A DNA stretch of 64,000 nt from Verrucomicrobiota bacterium (GTDB lineage Bacteria; Verrucomicrobiota; Verrucomicrobiia; Verrucomicrobiales; DEV007): positions 1-64,000 of the forward strand of contig JAGWVU010000008.1 in assembly GCA_018970725.1 (NCBI GenBank), read 5' to 3'. Below, one piece after another: positions 35,001 through 44,612 of this stretch; position 1 is the stretch's first letter; the number at the start of each line of letters is the position of its first letter. Made by a program: the position numbers and the translations under genes. The notes beneath the pieces were generated by a model. It was not told the origin of the DNA, made no database searches, and worked only from the letters and a program-made list of their open reading frames with translations.

Positions 35001-36538
35001 ACGACGTGGCGGACGTGCGGAAGATCCTGCTGCAGGGGGTCGATTTCGCCGACACGCATCACGGGGCGAACAATCTCGTGATGGGACCGGACGGCGGCAT
35101 TTACTGGCAGAGCGGCGTCTTCATGGTGCACAATCACGAGCATCCGTGGGGGCCCTCGCTGCAGACCGGCGCGAGCGCGATGTATCGCTTCGATCCCCGC
35201 CGTTTCACCATTGCGAAGCACGCTGACAACTCGCCCAATCCGCATGGCATTGCCTTTGATTCCTGGGGGTATCATTACGCCACCGACGGCACCGGCGGTC
35301 GTGCCTATCAAGTGCGTCCCGAGGGCAACGGATTCAAAATGTATGAGCTGCTCAAGAAGGAGGTCCGCCCTGTGACCGCGAGCGAGGTCGTCAGCAGCAC
35401 GCACTTCCCCGCGGATATGCAGGGTGATTTCCTGATCTGCAATGTGATCGGCTTTCTCGGCATCAAGCATTACGATCTGGCCCGCAACGCGGAGAACGCG
35501 ACCGTCTGGGGTGAGCCCGCCGGCGCCGAACTCACCGTGAAGGTCATGCAGGCCGACGGTTCCGTCACCGAGGACAAATCACGCGGCCTGATCATGAGCG
35601 GTGACAAGAACTTTCGTCCCAGCGATGCCATCTTTGGCGAGGACGGTTCCCTCTATATTGCCGACTGGCACAATGTCATTATCGGGCACATGCAGCACAA
35701 TGTGCGGGACCCGAACCGGGACCACAAACACGGTCGCATCTACCGCATGACCGCGAAGGGACGGGAGTTGCAGAAACCGGTCGCCATCGACGGCCAGCCC
35801 CTCCCTGCGTTGCTCAAAAATCTGGAGCACCCGACCGACGGCGTGCGCCATCGCACCCGCGTGGAATTGAGCGAACGCCCCACCGCCGAAGTCATCGCCG
35901 CCACGAAGGAATGGATGCAGTCATTCGACGCCACCAAAAAAGAGGACGCGCATCACTTGCTTGAAGCGCTCTGGGTTCACCAGCAGCACAATGTGCGCGA
36001 CACGGAATTGCTCGCCGCCCTGCAGAAATCCCCGGAACTGCATGCCCGCCAGGCCGCCAACGTGGTCCAGCACCTTTGGTTCAATGTGGAGGCCAGTATG
36101 AAGGGCGGCGTCATTGCCGGCGAGGCCGAGCAAAAGGCGCAAAAGTCCGGGATTCTCAGCGATACCGCCGACCTCACCACGATCCGCGTGGGCACGATCC
36201 GGGAGCGCCTCATGTATGATGTGAAGGAGCTCAAGGTGAAGGCCGGGAAGAAGATCAGGCTCACCTTCGCCAACACGGACGTGATGCCGCACAACCTCCT
36301 CGTCACCAAGCCGGGCAAGGCGGACGACGTGATGAACGCCGCAATCGCCATGGGCGCCGCCGGATTTGAGAAGGGTTTCATCCCCGGGGGTTCGGATGTC
36401 CTCCACCACACCAAGCTGCTCGACATGAGCAAGGAGGAAGTCCTCGAGTTCACTTTGCCTGGCCCCGGTGAATATCCCTTCATCTGTTCCTTCCCCGGTC
36501 ACGGGATCCTCATGCGCGGCATGCTGAGAGCGGAATAA
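32078..36538 (+). CDS. Exported ThuA/discoidin/SGNH/PVC-dehydrogenase/cupredoxin fusion
   Basis: This 1486-residue exported protein has a Sec signal ([17 protein letters not shown]). In order: a ThuA-like glutamine-amidotransferase fold (about 25-290), an F5/8-type discoidin-like module (about 364-510, ending LTFEGKPGK), an SGNH-hydrolase-like domain (about 545-740, with FAFFGYNES and [10 protein letters not shown]), a PVC-type dehydrogenase beta-propeller (about 860-1225) with calcium-type DDDKDGKCD and DTDGDDVAD loops, a helical HEAT-like stretch, and a C-terminal cupredoxin (about 1371-1486) with copper ligands in MPHN and [10 protein letters not shown]. The SGNH nucleophile is missing (LGNG replaces GDS), and no CxxCH heme site exists. 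A role in periplasmic sugar oxidation with copper electron transfer is inferred. Confidence 0.88.
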   Translation: MKRTLFILIASLSFATAAPLVFEGTDGPGKGKHIVFLADDHEYRSEESLPGLARILAKHQGFKCTVLFGIDKESGEIVAGDASNLPGIEVLDTADLAVVFLRFQNFPPEQMKHFDDYLKRGGPVVGLRTATHGFKIPSDSPYAKYSFDYKGSDYELGFGHQVLGQTWVGHYGKNHAQSTRISIVPDKAAHPILRGVKDVWVQAGGYVGKPVSGEILTLAQPLNGMTPDSPADPTKPPMPSEWTRSYRSPSGKEGRVFTSLYGTSEDITNEGYRRLLVNGIFWALGLEDKIQADLQIAFVGPFKPNTFAGGAYARGIKPEMYAGWESPIPANANTSKPAEPKKDEKPAAATPMEPKPTLATGKPARFVRIEIPGERQCLQIAEIEILGGGKNLAPEGKATQSTTGHGGEANRAMDGDKSRTYGKGMTHTIENKPNPWWEIDLGAARAIDSIRLWSREGFPERLGGFTLSLLDASRQAVFAIKNVAAGESLTLDVKGGGKIVYLTFEGKPGKPAVKGPGGGGQPAAREPALVEVPADYKDSLPFAFSQGDTVAILGNGLPDRMQHDGWMETLLQSALPDLKVRFRNMSASGDRPNSFPRSSGHLHMTDYLRHVKPDVVFAFFGYNESFENKPDDFRKQLVDFVKYVRGTQPNGKTFPRIVLFSPIAHEDTKNPNLPDGAEHNPRLEAYTMATGAAAKEAGVGFVDLFHPSLELFKAAKEPLTINGVHLSAEGNRQLAEVIAKALLGTEVIASASLEDLRGAVMEKDLYWNARYRARDGNDVWGGRSTLAFTDDQTNAVVLQHELKMFDVMTGNRDPRIWARAKGGDLKVDDSNVPAPVPVISNVGGKSKSSSAMKEGRTEYISGEEAIKHMAFDPRFEVSLFADEARFPQLVNPVQLQVDGKGRLWAAVWHTYPMWEPLKEMKDALVICHDDDKDGKCDRMTEFARVQNPLGFEFWNGGVIVTCAPDILFLKDTDGDDVADVRKILLQGVDFADTHHGANNLVMGPDGGIYWQSGVFMVHNHEHPWGPSLQTGASAMYRFDPRRFTIAKHADNSPNPHGIAFDSWGYHYATDGTGGRAYQVRPEGNGFKMYELLKKEVRPVTASEVVSSTHFPADMQGDFLICNVIGFLGIKHYDLARNAENATVWGEPAGAELTVKVMQADGSVTEDKSRGLIMSGDKNFRPSDAIFGEDGSLYIADWHNVIIGHMQHNVRDPNRDHKHGRIYRMTAKGRELQKPVAIDGQPLPALLKNLEHPTDGVRHRTRVELSERPTAEVIAATKEWMQSFDATKKEDAHHLLEALWVHQQHNVRDTELLAALQKSPELHARQAANVVQHLWFNVEASMKGGVIAGEAEQKAQKSGILSDTADLTTIRVGTIRERLMYDVKELKVKAGKKIRLTFANTDVMPHNLLVTKPGKADDVMNAAIAMGAAGFEKGFIPGGSDVLHHTKLLDMSKEEVLEFTLPGPGEYPFICSFPGHGILMRGMLRAE

Positions 36539-36572
36539 GGCTCTTCGCAGTGCCTCCTCCCCAGTCGGGCCA

Positions 36573-37241
36573 CTAGCGGTTGAGGCGGCGCCGGGTGCGG
36601 AGGTGGCGGTAGGGGATGGTGAGGAGAATGAAGAGGGTCGCGAGCAGGGCAAACGAGGGGAGCGGGAGGACGCCGATCCGCGGCCAGCGGGCGGGGTGAA
36701 ACCAGTGGCTGAAGAGGCGCCCGGCCCCCTCGTTCCCGCCAAGGACAAGGACGTGGCCCAGGGCGAGGTAGAGTCCCCAGGCGCCGAGCCACTGCCAGCG
36801 CAGCCAGGACTGGGGCGTGATGGTTGATTTGATGCCGGGCACCGAGACGAAAGCGGCGAGGGCGTAGCAGGCGAGACAAAGGCAACCGAAAAGGAGGCTG
36901 GTCTCGCCGACCCAGTTGGGGCGGCCGGTGGCGGACTCGAAAAGGTCCGGATAGTTTTCCGGGGAGAAAAGAAGGAGGGAGGCGAGCGCATGCAAGGCGC
37001 TCAGACCGAAGCCTGAAAAGCCGAAGTAGCGCGGCCAGCTTCGTGGATTGGGGAGTCTGCTGGTGATGTAGGAGAGGCAGATCATGACCAGCCCGCCCAG
37101 AGCCATCGCCTTGTTCGAGGTCCAGAGAGGCAGATGGGCCCAGGAAACGCCCTGCGCGATCTGGCAGCGGAGGATGCCATAGGCGAGGCAGGTCCCCATG
37201 ACAAGGGCTGTGGCGCGCCAATTCGGTTTCCCTTGGGCCAT
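36573..37241 (-). CDS. Ferric-reductase-like transmembrane protein
   Basis: This 222-residue integral membrane protein has about six hydrophobic helices. LSALHALASLLLF and LYLALGHVLVLGG place histidines inside helices as expected for heme-ligating ferric-reductase/YedZ-like domains. It has no FAD or NAD domain, so it would be only a membrane electron conduit. ATG 37241 is used; the frame continues far upstream over the divergent protease gene without support. The gene converges on the large fusion with a 34-bp gap. Confidence 0.6.
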   Translation of the reverse strand: MAQGKPNWRATALVMGTCLAYGILRCQIAQGVSWAHLPLWTSNKAMALGGLVMICLSYITSRLPNPRSWPRYFGFSGFGLSALHALASLLLFSPENYPDLFESATGRPNWVGETSLLFGCLCLACYALAAFVSVPGIKSTITPQSWLRWQWLGAWGLYLALGHVLVLGGNEGAGRLFSHWFHPARWPRIGVLPLPSFALLATLFILLTIPYRHLRTRRRLNR

Positions 37242-37397
37242 GAGATCCGGATAGCAGCAACTGCCCGGCGAGCAAGCGGAACCATCGGGAAGCTGGGCCG
37301 GGAAAAGAAACCGCAGCAAATCATTGCAAATTTTATAATTTGAATAAATTATCGAACTTGCGAAGCATTTCCGAGAAACTCCGTCCAACGATCGCCC

Positions 37398-38243
37398 ATG
37401 AGTGCCGTCCCCCGATCCTCCTTGTGTTTTCCGGCGGTTTTGCTTTTCTGCGCGCTCCTGCCGGGCCCGGCCTCCGGACTGATTTCGTTGGGCGACACCG
37501 AGGCATCGCAAAGCGAGAACGCTTTGCAGGAGACCTTGCGGCGCTCCGGTTACCCGGAACGTTTTCCCTATTGGCGCCACGTGGGGCAGATCGAGCGGTC
37601 GACCGGCTTTTACTTGGGGGCGGGGTGTGTTTTGACCGCGGCACACGTGGGAGCGGGCGATTTCCGGACGAGCGACGGTTCCGTGTATGCGGCGGTGCGG
37701 AATTCCGTGCGGTATTTTCGCAACCGGGACGGTTCCACGGCGGATCTCTGCTTGTTCCGCGTGGAGATGTTGGAAGACGATCCGTTGGCCAAACTGCCGG
37801 CGATCCCGTTGGCGACGCTTCCCCCCCGCCGCGGCCGGGAGTTGTTGTTGATCGGTGGGGGCGCGAGTTGGAAAAAAGGAACACCCGGGAAGCCGGGCTT
37901 CCCCTGGGGGGATGACTACCGGGTGCGATGGGGGATGAACGCGATCCAGGAGATTTACTCGGTTCCGATGCCGACCCATGAGTTCTCCAGTTACGGGTTC
38001 GCGACGCGGTTCAGTTCCAGCCGGCAATGCCAAGCGGCCCCCGGGGATTCCGGAGGGGCAGCCTTTCACTACAATCCCCGGGAAAAGCGATGGGAGTTGG
38101 CGGGGGTGATCGTGGCCGTGGACAGTGAATTTGGAGCGGCCAGCTTCGGCAATCAGACCTACCTTGCGGATCCGGTGCTGTTCCGCCGGGATTTGGCGAT
38201 GGAGCAAGGTGGCAGGGTCTCGATGTTCGCCCTGCGGCCTTGA
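37398..38243 (+). CDS. Exported trypsin-like serine protease (S1)
   Basis: This 281-residue protease carries a signal peptide (residues 1-27, ending GPASG). The catalytic triad is visible: His in CVLTAAHVG near 83, Asp in TADLCLFRV near 115 and Ser in APGDSGGAAF near 217. There are few Cys and no extra domains. It probably acts in the periplasm or outside the cell. A predicted lipoprotein gene follows closely on the same strand. Confidence 0.88.
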   Translation: MSAVPRSSLCFPAVLLFCALLPGPASGLISLGDTEASQSENALQETLRRSGYPERFPYWRHVGQIERSTGFYLGAGCVLTAAHVGAGDFRTSDGSVYAAVRNSVRYFRNRDGSTADLCLFRVEMLEDDPLAKLPAIPLATLPPRRGRELLLIGGGASWKKGTPGKPGFPWGDDYRVRWGMNAIQEIYSVPMPTHEFSSYGFATRFSSSRQCQAAPGDSGGAAFHYNPREKRWELAGVIVAVDSEFGAASFGNQTYLADPVLFRRDLAMEQGGRVSMFALRP

Positions 38244-38299
38244 TGAGTTTCCGCCGGGATTTGTTGAAGCCGGAGGCGACTCCTGACACAGTGAGCGCC

Positions 38300-38749
38300 A
38301 TGAGGTCCCGATGGATTTGTTTGTTGGTGGTCGCTTGTTTGACCGCGTCCTGCCAGTCGCCGGCTCCGAAGGTGCGCCTGGTGCCGGGGGCATCGGTCGC
38401 CGGGCGCGAGTTGGTGCTCTTTGAATTCGATAACGCCTGGCTCGCGAATCATTCCATGGTGCGGGCGTTGCATCAGGAATTGGCGCGGCGCGGCATGGCG
38501 GTGAAGTTGGAGCTGGGGCCCGGGGAGAGTTTGCGCGAGGACGCGCTCATCCTCCGTTTGGAGCAGGCGGGCGACACCCGGGAGCCGGGGGGCGGGCGGA
38601 TTGATTTTCTCTCTTTCCTGCGGTTCACCTTGCGGGATGCCGCGGGGCGCGAGGTGGCCGAAGTGACGTATTCCGGGCGGGACCTGGACAAGTTGGAGCA
38701 AAAAGCTCTGGCCAGGGAAATTCTGGATCGTCTTCTGGCCGGGGCGTGA
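38300..38749 (+). CDS. Predicted lipoprotein, unknown function
   Basis: This 149-residue protein begins MRSRWICLLVVACLTASCQS, a type II signal with lipobox LTASC and the acylated Cys at residue 18. The mature part (FEFDNAWLANHSMVRALHQE and later LILRLEQAGD) alternates short strands and helices. It could be a DUF4136-like outer-membrane lipoprotein, but no motif proves it. ATG 38300 is chosen over the upstream start at 38240 because it places the signal peptide at the N-terminus. Confidence 0.65.
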   Translation: MRSRWICLLVVACLTASCQSPAPKVRLVPGASVAGRELVLFEFDNAWLANHSMVRALHQELARRGMAVKLELGPGESLREDALILRLEQAGDTREPGGGRIDFLSFLRFTLRDAAGREVAEVTYSGRDLDKLEQKALAREILDRLLAGA

Positions 38750-38839
38750 GACCGGGGGCGAGGGCCCGGTTACCCCGGCTTTTTTGCTTTCCGAGCTTCG
38801 GCCTTTGCCAAATGGCCCGCGTTTGGCTAGCCTCGGGGG

Positions 38840-39952
38840 ATGCAATGGTCCATCCGTGCCCTGCCCTGGCTTGCTGCCGCTTTTCTCGCCGGCTCCTTGA
38901 GTGCGTCCACCACCGTGTATATCGGGAATTACACCGAGGGGGACGGAGCGGGAATCTATCGGGCGGAGCTGAACGAGGCGACGGGAGAACTCGGCCAACC
39001 CGTTCTGGCCGGTGCGGCGCGGAGTCCGTCCTTTCTGGCGGTGCATCCGATGCTGCCAAGACTTTACGCGGTCTCGGAAATCGCGGAGGGGCGGGTGACC
39101 TCGTTCGCCATCGAACCGGATGGTTCGCTCCGGTCGATGGGGGCGCAATCGACCCGCGGCGCGGGGCCCTGCCACATTTGCGTCGATCCCTCGGGGGGCG
39201 CAGCCGTGGTGGCCAACTACGGTGGCGGGAGCAGTGCCTCGTATCCGGTCTTGCCGGACGGGTCGCTGGGGCCCGCCGCGAGTTTCATTCCGCACAGCGG
39301 TTCCGGACCCGACCCGGGGCGGCAGGCCGGGCCGCACGCGCATTGCGCCATGACCGATCCCGCGGGGCATCGGGTCTTCCTGGCCGATCTGGGGGCCGAT
39401 CGCATCTTCATTTTCCAACTCGATTCGGGCAGCGGGGAGATGGTCCCCAACGACCCCGCCGCCGTTTTCACCCCGTCCGGAGGCGGGCCGCGCCATCTGT
39501 CGTTTCATCCCAAGGGGAAGTTCGCTTACACCAATCTCGAGTTGTCCTCCGAAATCTCGCAGCTCGGCTACAACGCTGAATCCGGGGAACTGCGGGTCCT
39601 CGAAACGCTTTCGACCCTGCCGGCCGGTTTCGACAAGCCCAACAGCACGGCTGAGACCCTCGTCCACCCGGGCGGCAACTTCGTTTACGTTTCCAATCGC
39701 GGGCACAACACCATCGCCGCGTTCCGGATCGCCGGGAACGGCCGCCTCTCCTCCATCGGTCATTACCCCACCGGAGGCGAGGTGCCGCGCGGGTTCGGGA
39801 TCACCCCGGACGGGCGGTTTCTGATCGTCGGGAACCAGAAATCGGACAGCCTGGTCGTGTTGCGGATCAACGGGGAGAGTGGAGCGCTGGAGGCGACTGG
39901 ATTCAGTGCCCGGGCGCCGAGCCCGGTTTGCGTCCGGTTTTTCCGGAAATGA
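38840..39952 (+). CDS. Exported lactonase-family beta-propeller
   Basis: This 370-residue protein belongs to the seven-bladed lactonase (YbhE/6-phosphogluconolactonase) family. It has a signal peptide (ending SLSAS), then VYIGNYTEGDGAGIY, SPSFLAVHPMLPRLYAVSE, GPCHICVDPSGGAAVVANYG, GPHAHCAMTDPAGHRVFLAD and GGGPRHLSFHPKGKFAYTNLE. The exported location argues against a role in the pentose phosphate pathway and for a periplasmic sugar lactone or a structural propeller. It is transcribed on its own. Confidence 0.9.
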   Translation: MQWSIRALPWLAAAFLAGSLSASTTVYIGNYTEGDGAGIYRAELNEATGELGQPVLAGAARSPSFLAVHPMLPRLYAVSEIAEGRVTSFAIEPDGSLRSMGAQSTRGAGPCHICVDPSGGAAVVANYGGGSSASYPVLPDGSLGPAASFIPHSGSGPDPGRQAGPHAHCAMTDPAGHRVFLADLGADRIFIFQLDSGSGEMVPNDPAAVFTPSGGGPRHLSFHPKGKFAYTNLELSSEISQLGYNAESGELRVLETLSTLPAGFDKPNSTAETLVHPGGNFVYVSNRGHNTIAAFRIAGNGRLSSIGHYPTGGEVPRGFGITPDGRFLIVGNQKSDSLVVLRINGESGALEATGFSARAPSPVCVRFFRK

Positions 39953-39994
39953 GGGGGCTCGATTTCCCGCCACCCCGGCGTTTCCAACGGTGGT

Positions 39995-40753
39995 TCAGGC
40001 CGGGCTCCGGCTTCGGGCTTCGTCCCCGAGAATGAGCGGGCAGGGGGCTTCCACCGCCCATGGGTGCAGCAGGCCGGGACGCGTCCTCCGCGGGCGGATC
40101 GGTTGGAGGAGGAGCCGCTCCGGCGCGGGAACCGGGGGAGGGAGGCGACGGGATGTTTCCGGGGGACCGCCGACGCGCAAATGAAACCGGCTGTTAAGGC
40201 AGGGTTGCAGAAGCCGGGAGCGCTGGCAATGCTCCAGCTTCCGGGTATCGAGGACGAAAAGGACGCAGGTGGACCGGAGGCCGGCCATGGTGGTCAACTG
40301 ATGGAGAAACTGGCCGCGCTCCCTTTCACCGACATGCGGCTCCCACAACTCGTCAAAGGGGTCCACGACCAGGAGATGGCGCGGCACGGTGGCTCGTGCC
40401 ATCAGGGTCCGTGAAATCGCGCCCGGCCAACCGCTCGGCGGGATCTGCCTCAGCTTGCGCCGCGTCAGGCCGGGATGCAGGGCTTCGATGGCCTCGGCCA
40501 AGGCGGCGAGGACGCCCTCCGGATGCCCCGGGGAAAAGATCACGGAACGGGTATCGGGATGTTGGCGATGCAGGATCGCGATGCCGCGCTCCATCGCGGC
40601 GGAAAGTTTCAAGGAATCCGGGCCCGAAAAGACCCGGGGAAGCCGGGCCGGGATTTCCTGATCCAGCAGCCTCGCGAGAAGAACCTCGGCTGGCTCAACG
40701 GGGGCGGAACAGTCGGATGAGTTCTTGTTTTCCAAATCGAAGGAAAAATACAA
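39995..40753 (-). CDS. Degenerate STAND/AAA-like ATPase of unknown role
   Basis: This 252-residue protein has the layout of a RecA-like ATPase half: SVIFSPGHPEGVLAALAEA sits where a P-loop is expected but lacks GK(S/T), HLLVVDPFDELWEP looks like Walker B, and CVLFVLDTRKL looks like sensor 1. It may be a pseudo-ATPase or a distant relative of the ATPase at 27889-29754. The N-terminal start is TTG 40753, from an AT-rich region shared with the divergent cyclic-nucleotide-binding gene. The C-terminal third is Pro/Arg-rich. No further recognition. Confidence 0.5.
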   Translation of the reverse strand: MYFSFDLENKNSSDCSAPVEPAEVLLARLLDQEIPARLPRVFSGPDSLKLSAAMERGIAILHRQHPDTRSVIFSPGHPEGVLAALAEAIEALHPGLTRRKLRQIPPSGWPGAISRTLMARATVPRHLLVVDPFDELWEPHVGERERGQFLHQLTTMAGLRSTCVLFVLDTRKLEHCQRSRLLQPCLNSRFHLRVGGPPETSRRLPPPVPAPERLLLQPIRPRRTRPGLLHPWAVEAPCPLILGDEARSRSPA

Positions 40754-40866
40754 TATTTTGAATAATTCATCAAGTCTGTGATTCTCAGGATCAATAGAGA
40801 ATCGGATTGTGTCTTTCCGTTGTTTTGACTTCTCGTTTGGCCGAAGAAGGTTTACTGTTTTTCCGT

Positions 40867-41400
40867 ATGCGCGAGTTTGCCTATATCCACGAGGAGGGAG
40901 CCGTTCCTAAGGGGCTCAAAGGCATCCCGTTTCTCGCTCATTTCGAGCGGTCGCACCTCGACGATATCCTGTATTCGAGTTCGATCATCGAGTGTGAACC
41001 GGGTGATGCGGTGATTGAGGAGGGCGGAAGCGGATCCCGGATCTACATCCTGACCTCCGGGGAGGTGGAGATTTCGAAGAAGGGCGAGCGTCTGGCCGTC
41101 CTCAACACGGTCGGCGATATCTTTGGCGAGTTGGCGGCCTTGGGGGACGAGGTGCGTTCCGCCACGGTCCGGGCGATCAAGCCGACCCTGCTTCTGGCGG
41201 TGGATCAGAAGTTTCTCCAGGACATCAAGCCCCGGCAGGAGAATCCAGAGTTTTACGCCTCGTTTTTCGAATTCCTCGGTCGATTGACCGCGCAAAGACT
41301 GAAATCCACCTCGGATGCCTTGAGCCGGATGGAAGCGCGGGTCGCTGCGCTGGAGTCGGAGCTGGAAGAACTGCGGGCGCAGCGTCTTACCACGGTTTGA
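40867..41400 (+). CDS. Cyclic-nucleotide-binding coiled-coil protein
   Basis: This 177-residue protein has a Crp-type cNMP-binding domain (about residues 20-130: VIEEGGSGSRIYILTSGEVE, GDIFGELAAL, RSATVRAIKPTLLLAVD). It then has a C-terminal helix with heptads (SRMEARVAALESELEELRAQ) in place of the HTH of Crp/Fnr factors, so it is not a classical transcription factor. GELAAL followed by RSATV fits the phosphate-binding cassette. It probably senses cAMP or a similar ligand and signals by protein contact. Divergent from the degenerate ATPase. Confidence 0.82.
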   Translation: MREFAYIHEEGAVPKGLKGIPFLAHFERSHLDDILYSSSIIECEPGDAVIEEGGSGSRIYILTSGEVEISKKGERLAVLNTVGDIFGELAALGDEVRSATVRAIKPTLLLAVDQKFLQDIKPRQENPEFYASFFEFLGRLTAQRLKSTSDALSRMEARVAALESELEELRAQRLTTV

Positions 41401-41454
41401 GCCGGAGGAAGCGCTCCACGGCGCCGCCAGGGGCGGGACGTTTCACCCCGTCGC

Positions 41455-42948
41455 TCACTCGTCAAATTCGTCCCGGGCACGACTTTCGAAACGCATCAGC
41501 TCGGCGCGGAAGGTGAGGGGGACGTCACCGGTGGCTCCGTTCCGGTTTTTGCCGACGATGAGCGTGGCCCGTCCCTCCATTTCGGCCCGTTGTTCCTCGT
41601 TTTCGGCGTAGTAAATGTCCCGGTGCAGGAGGGTGACGATGTCGGCGTCCTGTTCGATGGAGCCGGATTCCCGGAGATCGGATACACGGGGACGGTTGTT
41701 GCTGCCGGTTCGCGTTTCCGGACCACGGTTGAGCTGGGCCAGAACGATGACGGGAAGTTTCAGTTCCTTGGCGAGGGCCTTCACCCCTTGGGAGATTTCA
41801 GCGACTTCCTGCTGGCGGCTGTCCTGCGCCTTGCGGGATTCGGACCGCATGAGCTGGAGGTAGTCGATCATGATGAGTTCGATGCCGAACTGCTTTTTCA
41901 TCCGGCGCGCCTTGGCCCGGAGAGCCATGATGGAGAGGCTCGGGGTATCGTCGATGTAAATCCGGCATTCCGCCAGTTTCGCGGCCGCCGTTTGGATCTT
42001 GGCAAAATCCCGGTTTTGCGAAAGCTCGCCCTTCATGATTTTGCTCATCCCGATCCCGGCCTGGGAGGCGAGAAGTCGTTGCGTGAGCTGGTCCGCCCCC
42101 ATTTCCAAGGAGAAAACGCCAATCGGTCGCTGATCCCGGATCGCCACATTCTCCACGATGTTCAAGCCGAAAGACGTTTTGCCCATCGAGGGGCGGGCGG
42201 CGACGACGATCATCTGCCCCGCCTGCATGCCGTTGGTTTTTTCATCGAAGTCCTGGAATCCGGTGGGAATCCCGACGGTCTTTCCCTTGTTGGTGATCAA
42301 ACTCTCGATCTGCTGGAGGGTCTCCATCAAGTGGTCGCGCAGCGGCTTGATCTCGTCCTTCTGCTCCAATCCCTCCCGGATCGCCAGAACGTCCGCTTCG
42401 TAGCTGTCGAGGAGGCCATCCACGGTTTCCTGCCCCTCGAAGCAGTCTTCCATCGTCTTCTGGGACGTGTCGATGATCTGCCGCAGCACGAACTTGTTGC
42501 GCAGGATTTTGGCATACCAAGTGAACTCCCGCGCGGAGGGTGCGTAGGAGTTGAGGCTCATGATTTCGGCGGCCCCGCCGACCTTGTCGAGCTGCTTCCG
42601 GTCCTTCAGCAATGACGACAGGGTGATGACATCGACCGGCTGCCCGCCGTCGTGCATCTCCACCATGGTGGCGAACAGAATGGAGCGGCCCGGGTCGTAG
42701 AATTGGCGGGCGCCGATCTTGATGGTCGCCTCCCCGATGATGTTCGCCGGATCCTGCATCATGCAGCTGAGGACGCCCCGCTCTGCCTCCGGGCTGTGCG
42801 GAACGACCCGGGTCACCTCGCCCCCCCCGGTTTTGAATGGACCCCGTTGCAGCGAAGGGGAGGGAACGTCATCGTTGGTGGGAACGGCGGGCGACGTCAA
42901 ACCATCGTCATCGGAGGAATCATCGGGCTGGCTTGGACCTTTGGGCAT
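41455..42948 (-). CDS. dnaB: Replicative DNA helicase DnaB
   Basis: This 497-residue helicase unwinds DNA at the fork as a hexamer. After a disordered acidic N-terminus of about 45 residues come PHSPEAERGVLSCMMQDP, the N-domain, GIPTGFQDFDEKTNGMQAGQ, Walker A ARPSMGKTSF near 250, FSLEMGADQLTQRLLAS, Walker B IELIMIDYLQLM and SDLRESGSIEQDAD. No intein is present. The length is slightly above normal because of the N-terminal extension. It is alone in its unit. Confidence 0.96.
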   Translation of the reverse strand: MPKGPSQPDDSSDDDGLTSPAVPTNDDVPSPSLQRGPFKTGGGEVTRVVPHSPEAERGVLSCMMQDPANIIGEATIKIGARQFYDPGRSILFATMVEMHDGGQPVDVITLSSLLKDRKQLDKVGGAAEIMSLNSYAPSAREFTWYAKILRNKFVLRQIIDTSQKTMEDCFEGQETVDGLLDSYEADVLAIREGLEQKDEIKPLRDHLMETLQQIESLITNKGKTVGIPTGFQDFDEKTNGMQAGQMIVVAARPSMGKTSFGLNIVENVAIRDQRPIGVFSLEMGADQLTQRLLASQAGIGMSKIMKGELSQNRDFAKIQTAAAKLAECRIYIDDTPSLSIMALRAKARRMKKQFGIELIMIDYLQLMRSESRKAQDSRQQEVAEISQGVKALAKELKLPVIVLAQLNRGPETRTGSNNRPRVSDLRESGSIEQDADIVTLLHRDIYYAENEEQRAEMEGRATLIVGKNRNGATGDVPLTFRAELMRFESRARDEFDE

Positions 42949-43208
42949 GAATCGAAGGACAGTGGGTGAGGTTTGGGGTGGTGTCAGGAGTTGGTGGGTC
43001 CGCTAGGAAAACCCGGCAGGATATCTCCATGGATTGTGACGGTTTCGCAACAAAGATTTGTCAGGAATCCCGGGTCTTCGGGTGAAACTTTTTGAAACAC
43101 GGGCCTTTGGTCGCATCTTGGTCCGATGTCCAGAACCGCACCGTTGCATGGAAAAGCAAGGTGGGCGTCGCGCCGTCCGGACCGTTCCCCCGCGTAGCCT
43201 TACTCTCC

Positions 43209-44612
43209 ATGGTTCCCGATCCTTCCCCAGTCGACGCCGTTCCCGATCGCCCGGGGGCGCAGCATGCTTCCCTCGGCGACGCCGTGCGGGGCGCTCCGAG
43301 CCCCTCCGCCGATCCGGATGAGGCGACCGGCGCGGGCAATTACTTCGTGGCCAACTACCCGCCTTTCAGTTTCTGGCAGCGGGAGCAGGCCGGGCGGGTC
43401 GAGTCCGTGTTGGAGGGGCCCAGGGGCGAGGCGGACCTCGGGGTCTATTTCCACATCCCGTTCTGCCGCAAGCGCTGCCATTTCTGTTACTTCAGGGTCT
43501 ACACCGACCGCAATGCCGCCGAAATCAACGGTTACCTCCAGGCCGGGTTGCGCGAATTCCGGCTTTACGCGGGGAAGACGTATCTGGCGGGTAGGAAGCC
43601 CAAATTCGTCTACTTCGGGGGCGGCACCCCCAGCTATCTCTCAGTGGCCCAACTCACGGAGCTGACGACCGGAATGCGGGATCTTTTCCCGTGGGACGAG
43701 GCCGAGGAAGTGGCGTTCGAGGCGGAGCCGGGCACCCTCACCGAAAAAAAACTGGAGGCAATCCGCAACCTCGGCATCACCCGCCTCAGCCTCGGGGTGG
43801 AAAATTTCGACGACCACATTCTTGAACTCAACGGGCGCGCCCACCGCTCGAAGGAGCTTCATCGCGCCATCGCTGTCGCCAAGGAACTGGCCTTCCCCCA
43901 GATCAACATCGACCTCATCGCGGGCATGGTCGATGAGACCGAGGAAAATTGGAAGCGCTGCGTGGAGCAGGCGATCGCCTATCAGCCCGAAAGCGTGACG
44001 ATTTACCAGATGGAGGTGCCCTACAACACCACCATCTACCAGGAGATGAAGGCGGCTGGCCAGCTCACCGCCCCCGTGGCCGGGTGGGCGACGAAACGGC
44101 AGTGGGTCAGCTATGCCTTCGATGCCTTCGAGGCCGCCGGATACACCGTGACGAGCGCGACCACGGTGGTGAAGGATCCTGCCAAGACGAAATTCGTCTA
44201 CCGGGACAGTCTCTGGGCCGGGGCTGATCTTCTCTCCGCCGGGGTGGCTTCGTTCGGCCACTTCGCCGGAATGCATTACCAGAATAACGCGGATATCGGT
44301 CCTTACATGATGGCGTTGGACGAGGGAAAGCTCCCGGTTTACCGGGCCTACCAAACCAACGCGGACGAGCGGTTGCTCCGGGAATTCATCCTGCGCCTGA
44401 AACTCGGCAGGGTCACGGCTTCCTATTACCTCGCGAAATACGGGGTGGATCCCCGGGAACGCTTCGCCCAACCGCTCGCCTATCTCCAGTCCGAAGGTTT
44501 CCTCAGCCTCGCGGGGGATGAGATTTCCCTCAGCCGGGAGGGGTTGCTTCAGGTCGACCGCCTTCTCCACGAGTTCTTCCTGCCCCAGCATCGCCATGCG
44601 CGCTACACCTGA
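43209..44612 (+). CDS. HemN/HemW-like radical SAM protein
   Basis: This 467-residue enzyme belongs to the coproporphyrinogen III oxidase-like radical SAM group. The cluster motif is FCRKRCHFCYF near 84-94, with cysteines at about 85, 89 and 92. VYFGGGTPSYLS, EAEPGTLTEKKLEAIRNLGI, RLSLGVENF and INIDLIAGMVDET follow in normal order. The fourth residue after the cluster (Tyr-Phe in place of Asp-Phe) differs from HemW. The start is uncertain between ATG 43209 and 43092. It overlaps the next gene by 17 bp. Substrate unknown; true coproporphyrinogen oxidase activity is not shown. Confidence 0.85.
   Translation: MVPDPSPVDAVPDRPGAQHASLGDAVRGAPSPSADPDEATGAGNYFVANYPPFSFWQREQAGRVESVLEGPRGEADLGVYFHIPFCRKRCHFCYFRVYTDRNAAEINGYLQAGLREFRLYAGKTYLAGRKPKFVYFGGGTPSYLSVAQLTELTTGMRDLFPWDEAEEVAFEAEPGTLTEKKLEAIRNLGITRLSLGVENFDDHILELNGRAHRSKELHRAIAVAKELAFPQINIDLIAGMVDETEENWKRCVEQAIAYQPESVTIYQMEVPYNTTIYQEMKAAGQLTAPVAGWATKRQWVSYAFDAFEAAGYTVTSATTVVKDPAKTKFVYRDSLWAGADLLSAGVASFGHFAGMHYQNNADIGPYMMALDEGKLPVYRAYQTNADERLLREFILRLKLGRVTASYYLAKYGVDPRERFAQPLAYLQSEGFLSLAGDEISLSREGLLQVDRLLHEFFLPQHRHARYT

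Noticed and set aside
37242-38393. Upstream extension of the ferric-reductase-like gene
   Set aside because: It runs antisense through the trypsin-like protease, whose catalytic triad is unambiguous.
43092-43208. Upstream start of the radical SAM gene
   Set aside because: The additional 39 residues look like random GC-rich coding; kept as an alternative only.
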